Shown piece by piece: positions 1 to 64,000 of a stretch of DNA of 64,000 bases. The position numbers were made by a program, and so were the translations under genes. Origin of the DNA: Echiichthys vipera (Eukaryota > Chordata > Actinopteri > Perciformes > Trachinidae); NCBI GenBank assembly GCA_963691815.1, contig OY829648.1, positions 14,436,021 to 14,500,020 of the forward strand, written 5' to 3'. Below the pieces are notes generated by a model, which made no database searches, was not told the DNA's origin, and saw only the letters and a program-made list of their open reading frames with translations. Position 1 is the first letter of the stretch, and each line of letters opens with the position of its first letter.

Positions 1-2473
1 ACCACCCAGATGGCCTCACTCTCAATGTTAACTTCCTATCAGCACTTGTGGCAACAAAGCACAAGGATGTGTCAATCACATGCACCAGTGGGCCGAGGCA
101 GTAAATAGCAGGATTATTTGAATAGCAAGCGTACATTTGACATAATGTGACAGAGTAACACGTCCTGTTAACAACAGAAGTGTGTCAAGCTAAAGACTTC
201 ACATATTACTTCTGCTAAATGACCATAAAATATGATAATCACAGTCTATTCTATCATTTTACTCATGAACCACCATGACCTCTTAACCTGTCAGTGCATA
301 ATGTTAGTTGTTCTATTGACATGTCCTTATTGGCTCATTTTCCTCATGCAACTGCTGCTCAGCAATCATCCAAGATCATCTACTCTGGTAAGACGCTTGT
401 CTCATCACCGTTTTCTTGAATTTTTTTTTTTGTGCCGAGTGATGATAGTGAGGCAGTGTTAGCCACAGAGTGAAGGCTTGGCCGCTTGGCCCCTGTTATA
501 ACAACTCTAGGAGTCTTGAGGAATGTGGGTTTGTCCTGCAGTCCGTTACTACCCCCTCTCTCCCTCTGTCTCTGCCTCACTCTTGTGTCCCCTCCCCTCT
601 CCCAAACAGGGCATTTCCCTAACTTCTCTCGTTTTCTCAAAAGGCTATAGTTCAATATTCCATTCTGGGGCACACATCCTGTCTCAAATTCCGACTCTGG
701 GCTCCTCGACGCCAAGGCACTCCAATTGTTGCAAGGTATTGTGTGCATTTGGTGATATGTTGACTGTAGTTCAATGAAGTTATCAATGGCTTTGATTGTG
801 TCTATTGTTTCACGGGGAGTATCTGTCTGTGCATGTGTGTTAGACAGAGAGGGCTCAAGTAATTAAATGTAGATGCAGAAATGTAACATTTTTTCCTAAG
901 CGGTGAAGACGCACCTTTCACCGGCTTTTTGAGAAACTGCATGGAGGAAGAAAAAAAACGACAGGCATCAAGTTTTACAGTTTGATTGCTCGCCCCGTTG
1001 GAGTTTTCATACTTTGGGATAAGATTTGCCATTTTTTTAAAAAAGTGTCCTAACCTATTTTCCCATCTGGGATTAGCTTGTGTTTCAGCGATAAGGAGCT
1101 GATGTTGCGTTTTTCTCCATTCATTGAGTTGCGGTGACCCTCCAGAGCTCGTTTCACTGCTGCAATAACCATATTTGTCTTTCTGTCAACTTGCAGCTGC
1201 GCCAATTGCTTTTTTTTTTTTTTTTTACTTTTAAAGTGTGGAACCTGAACTTTCTGTAGATCTATATCTACTTTATGGACCTGCCGTGTGTTTCTCAAGT
1301 GCATTTCCATGCAACTTATTTAACTGTAAAACTACATTGAACTAATATTACGGCATGCAAAGCTGTGGTTTTACTTCTAAAATCACTCTTCTAATAAATA
1401 TTGTGTCAGTCAGAATTGAACTGCATGTTGCGCACCAATGATAAGTCGATGAATTGGAAATGCAGGCTGGACCTGCGTCATTTTGACAGCACGGTTGAAG
1501 TGCTCAGCAGAGCTCCCACTCGGTAATTGATCAGGCATTTCTTTTGTTCGGCATTGATCCCGCCTCCATTCACTTCTTCTTCTTATCCTTCTTCTTCTCT
1601 TTTCTTTTTTCTTTTTTTTTTTTACTGCAAGCAGCTCAAACCAGCCTTTTTTTGTCGTGTTTGAGTAGAAAAATATTGTTTTTTTATATAAGTTTTTTTA
1701 ATAACTCGAGCCCTAAGAAGCTTCATACGCCTGTCTTTGGAATGTCGTAATAATAGTTTACCATTACAGTTTCAATAGGCCACATCAAAATTGTGGCAGC
1801 CGTACACACATTTAAATCATTGTATTTGTCTTTGTCTTAAAACAAGAAAAATGTAATATGGAATAATCCCATGCAATTAGGTTAACATTAGTATTTGTTT
1901 TTCTGTCTAGTCGCTGTCTTGCCATCAATTTTCTCTCTCTGGATGCTTGAGTGAGCTCATTGCACATATATCTCTCACCCTCCTTCAAAATAAATCTGAG
2001 AGTCAGTGGGATGCGGGGCCATATTTATTTTCTTTTCATTGTCCAGCCCAGATATATAATGTGGTTGTCCGCTGAGGTTATATATCACCAGGGGCCCACA
2101 GTTCACTCTTAAACCTGTGGTCTATAATGAGGTGGAGAAGAGAAAATAAACCTCACGGCTGTCCAGTTTAGTTGGATTCTAGATGTTTTTCAGTTTCATT
2201 TACACTCATGCAGTTAGAGCACGCTTGCAAGACTATATGAGCTATGCGTGGGGTGATCCAAAATAATTTGATTTAGAAAGCCAGACCCCATAACTCACAC
2301 GGAATAACAATGGGAGTAATTTAATTCGGTGCCTTTTCATGGATGAGTAAATGGTCTGTGTTTTCTCTGATTGTGGTATTTGATGGAGAGAAAACATTTT
2401 GACCTGGTTGATTATCTTTACCCTTATCTCTCTCTCTCTCTCTCTCTTTCTCTGGCTCCCTCTAGGCACAAGG

Positions 2474-2590
2474 CTGTGATTAGAGCAGTAATTTGCAACC
2501 TTTTTGGCTTCTGACCCTTTAAATTGAAGCAATGCCTATGTATGACGCCTTGTAACAGTTTGCATATATATGAGATGAGAGTGAGGGGCA
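2474..2590. repeat. Dispersed teleost repeat fragment
   Basis: The segment around gagcagtaatttgcaacc and the following text about 100 bp long resembles an interspersed repeat that I have seen in many fish genomes. No terminal repeats are visible and the family name is unknown to me. Confidence 0.35.
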
Positions 2591-3096
2591 AAATAGTCTC
2601 ACTAATAATTAGACACGTTTTCATTGCTTCTTTTGTTGAATATGTTTATAATCCCTCTTAATGACAATATAATATCCAACAGCACTGGATCTTTGACACT
2701 GAACAAGTCTCTGTAATCACTTTAGGACTTCTCTCTCTGTAGTGTGTAGTCACTACATACAGTATCTGGTGTCTGTGGAGTGATAAACCACTTATGAGAC
2801 TGCTTTGAAGTGCAGTATAGTGAAAACAGATTGCTGGAAGTCAGGATTTAAGTGTCTCTGTTATTTCCTCGCATGCTCTTCTTTTTCACCCCCCAACTCA
2901 TATGTTTTCTCTTTTCTCAATATAACCACCAAGCATGTCACAAACAGAAAAATCAAATCAGTGGATAATTCCATTGCTAACCATTTCACAAGAGAACTGC
3001 ACCGTGTCCTCTTCACAATCTTTTTTTAGGTTGGAAAACGTATGAGAATGATTTGAGCTGTTTCACAAAGCGAAAATTGATTTGGTCTGTTAGATC

Positions 3097-3480
3097 AGTG
3101 ATTCCGAAACAGGGATACTTGTACCCTGGGGGTGCTTCTGCAGGAGGTATGTGAAAAGCAATAAAAAGAAAAACTACTTTCGTTAGAATAATCAGTAAGC
3201 TGCCAATCAACCTGAGTCAGTTCTCATTAAAATCATGTGTTGCAAATTGAGAGTTACCAAGCAAAACAGGTGAAATAGATAGCTAAAAGTGATACAAAAT
3301 CAGTCGTAATAGCTAGCTTAAGTATCAAATGAATAGTTGAAATAGTTAACCAAAAGTAACAAATGAACAGCTGAAGTAACAATGTATAGTTAGCTAGCTT
3401 TTGCTAAAAGTAACTGATAAATGGTTGAAATGTCCAGCGTCTGTCACTCAAAGTAATAGGCCTAGGCCTAACTTACAAAT
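3097..3480. mobile_element. hAT-like non-autonomous DNA transposon fragment
   Basis: The left part (gattccgaaacagggatact, then a GTACCCTGGGGGTGC-like segment) resembles the terminal region of a fish hAT-type repeat that usually reads 'gattcccaaccaggggtact'. The rest to about 3480 is AT-rich with short internal direct repeats (TAGCTAGCTT, agtaacaaatgaa). No transposase coding is present. Right boundary uncertain. Confidence 0.4.
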
Positions 3481-4411
3481 GATAAAGATGATTCAATTGT
3501 CTGAAAAAAAAAATCCAGTTAATAAATCACAGAGTGCAGTTACCATTCAAATAGGCATGTTTGGAGCGGTGGGCAGGCGACGATAATTGTTTTTATTTAA
3601 TCACGGAAAGCAATAAAAAACACTCATATCTCAATCATGAATATCCTCACGACAGACTTGACCGATGAACTGACAGCAGGTCATTTCATTTTTTCCTCCA
3701 ACCGTAACGTTAATTTGTCCAGAGCCTATAAATAACAGTTCAAAGCAGGTATAATTTGTTTTATTCAACAGGAAAAAAATAAGAAGTAGAAAGTGAAAGT
3801 GTTAGGCGCATGTTGAACATGCACATACAAACATGCAACTAACACTTTCACACTCAACACTGTGTTTCCCTATGTCCTGAGCAACAGAGGGCTGCAGGGC
3901 TGAGTCCTAAAAGCCAGAAATAAGTTAACATTTTTTGCACTTCCGGTTCCCTTGTCTCAAAGTCAATGGTAGCTGATGCTGGAAATGTGTGAGTTGGTTT
4001 ACAATGTAACATTTCTGGTTTGTCTTTCTTCATCTGTTCTTGAAGGTAGCGAGAATAAGTATGTCCCGTAGATCTCAAGAGCTTGCACTCGACACCGCAC
4101 TACCTTTTGTTCTCAGCAATACTGCCAAGTGTGAAGTAATGGACGAACAGAAGGTTGTCAGAAAAATGGAAGGACAGACAGGCAGACTGACAGACAGAGA
4201 CTTCTTTCATTTTGATTGGATGAACACATATAAAACATGAGTGATGGTGCTGATGAGGGTGTACATGAGCTTGTCTGACAGGGCTGTGGGGGCACGTGGG
4301 AACCACTGTGTCAGATGAAATTAAACACTTTCGACCTCGATGTAAGTTTGACAAGTACCTTTGTATTTCAGAGTGTTTCTTTAACTTTGTCTCCTTTCTT
4401 CCTCTGTCTAG

Positions 4412-4561
4412 CCCCTACTCTGAAGTGCGCACCAGGACTTTTGATCTGGATCGAGGTCTAGATCCCTCCACTCAGCCTGGGTCCATATAGTGAACAGAAA
4501 GTCAAAGAGAGTAAGAAGTAACACGGAGATAATACGATTGGAGGGATAGCCAGACCGACCA
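4412..4561 (+). other. Likely 5' UTR upstream of fbn2 start codon
   Basis: A pyrimidine-rich run ending in AG at 4410-4411 (tttcttcctctgtctag) looks like a splice acceptor, so a non-coding first exon may join here; vertebrate fibrillin genes are known to have untranslated upstream exons. An in-frame TAG at 4547-4549, 12 nt before the ATG, fixes 4562 as the first usable Met in this frame. The left limit is inference. Confidence 0.4.
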
Positions 4562-63998
<59,437 letters not shown>

Positions 63999-64000
63999 GT

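Larger units (their letters stand above)
1..4411. other. Upstream intergenic sequence without recognised exons
   Basis: No ORF with recognisable protein similarity on either strand. It contains two dispersed repeat fragments (about 2474-2590 and 3097-3480), homopolymer T and short CT tracts, and AT-rich sequence. The promoter of the fibrillin gene probably lies here or further left, but I see no convincing TATA box or CpG island, so no promoter is called. Confidence 0.6.

Overview
This window is one long stretch of a bony-fish (teleost) nuclear genome carrying, on the + strand, most of a single gene: fibrillin-2 (fbn2, a teleost orthologue; the a/b paralogue suffix cannot be decided from sequence alone). 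Evidence for a fish is the combination of a vertebrate fibrillin with short GT-AG introns (many 75-130 bp), very abundant (CA)n/(GT)n microsatellites, and several dispersed repeats of types I know from teleost genomes. No other protein-coding gene, tRNA or rRNA was found.

Layout: 1-4411 is intergenic/upstream sequence without exons. The start codon is at 4562, behind an in-frame stop. Coding exons 1-9 are spread over about 39 kb (4562-43387) with large introns full of repeats and microsatellites; exons 10-60 are packed into about 20 kb (44430-63998). I could place 60 exons, all with GT-AG boundaries. They total 7,798 coding nt (2,599 complete codons plus 1 nt); all introns are phase 1 except intron 1 (phase 2). 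The gene runs off the right edge: cbEGF41-43 and the C-terminal propeptide exons should lie just beyond 64000.

Domain order is that of a full vertebrate fibrillin: signal peptide, furin-type site, N-terminal unique domain, EGF1-3, hybrid 1, cbEGF1-2, TB1, glycine-rich segment, EGF4, cbEGF3-6, TB2, cbEGF7-9, hybrid 2, cbEGF10, TB3, cbEGF11-22, TB4 (with RGD), cbEGF23-24, TB5, cbEGF25-31, TB6, cbEGF32-36, TB7, cbEGF37-40. The glycine-rich (not proline-rich) segment and near-identity to remembered vertebrate fibrillin-2 sequence around hybrid 1 and TB4 mark it as FBN2 rather than FBN1. The product is a secreted, calcium-stabilised extracellular-matrix microfibril protein.

The most interesting points are a three-copy 21-bp coding repeat in the glycine-rich exon whose differences are all synonymous, an exon that fuses cbEGF6 with most of TB2, loss of the second fibrillin-2 RGD (RGE here), exon 8 flanked by complementary (TG)n and (CA)n tracts touching its splice sites, and a 55-bp near-perfect palindrome in intron 1. 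I found no sign of an undescribed gene system.
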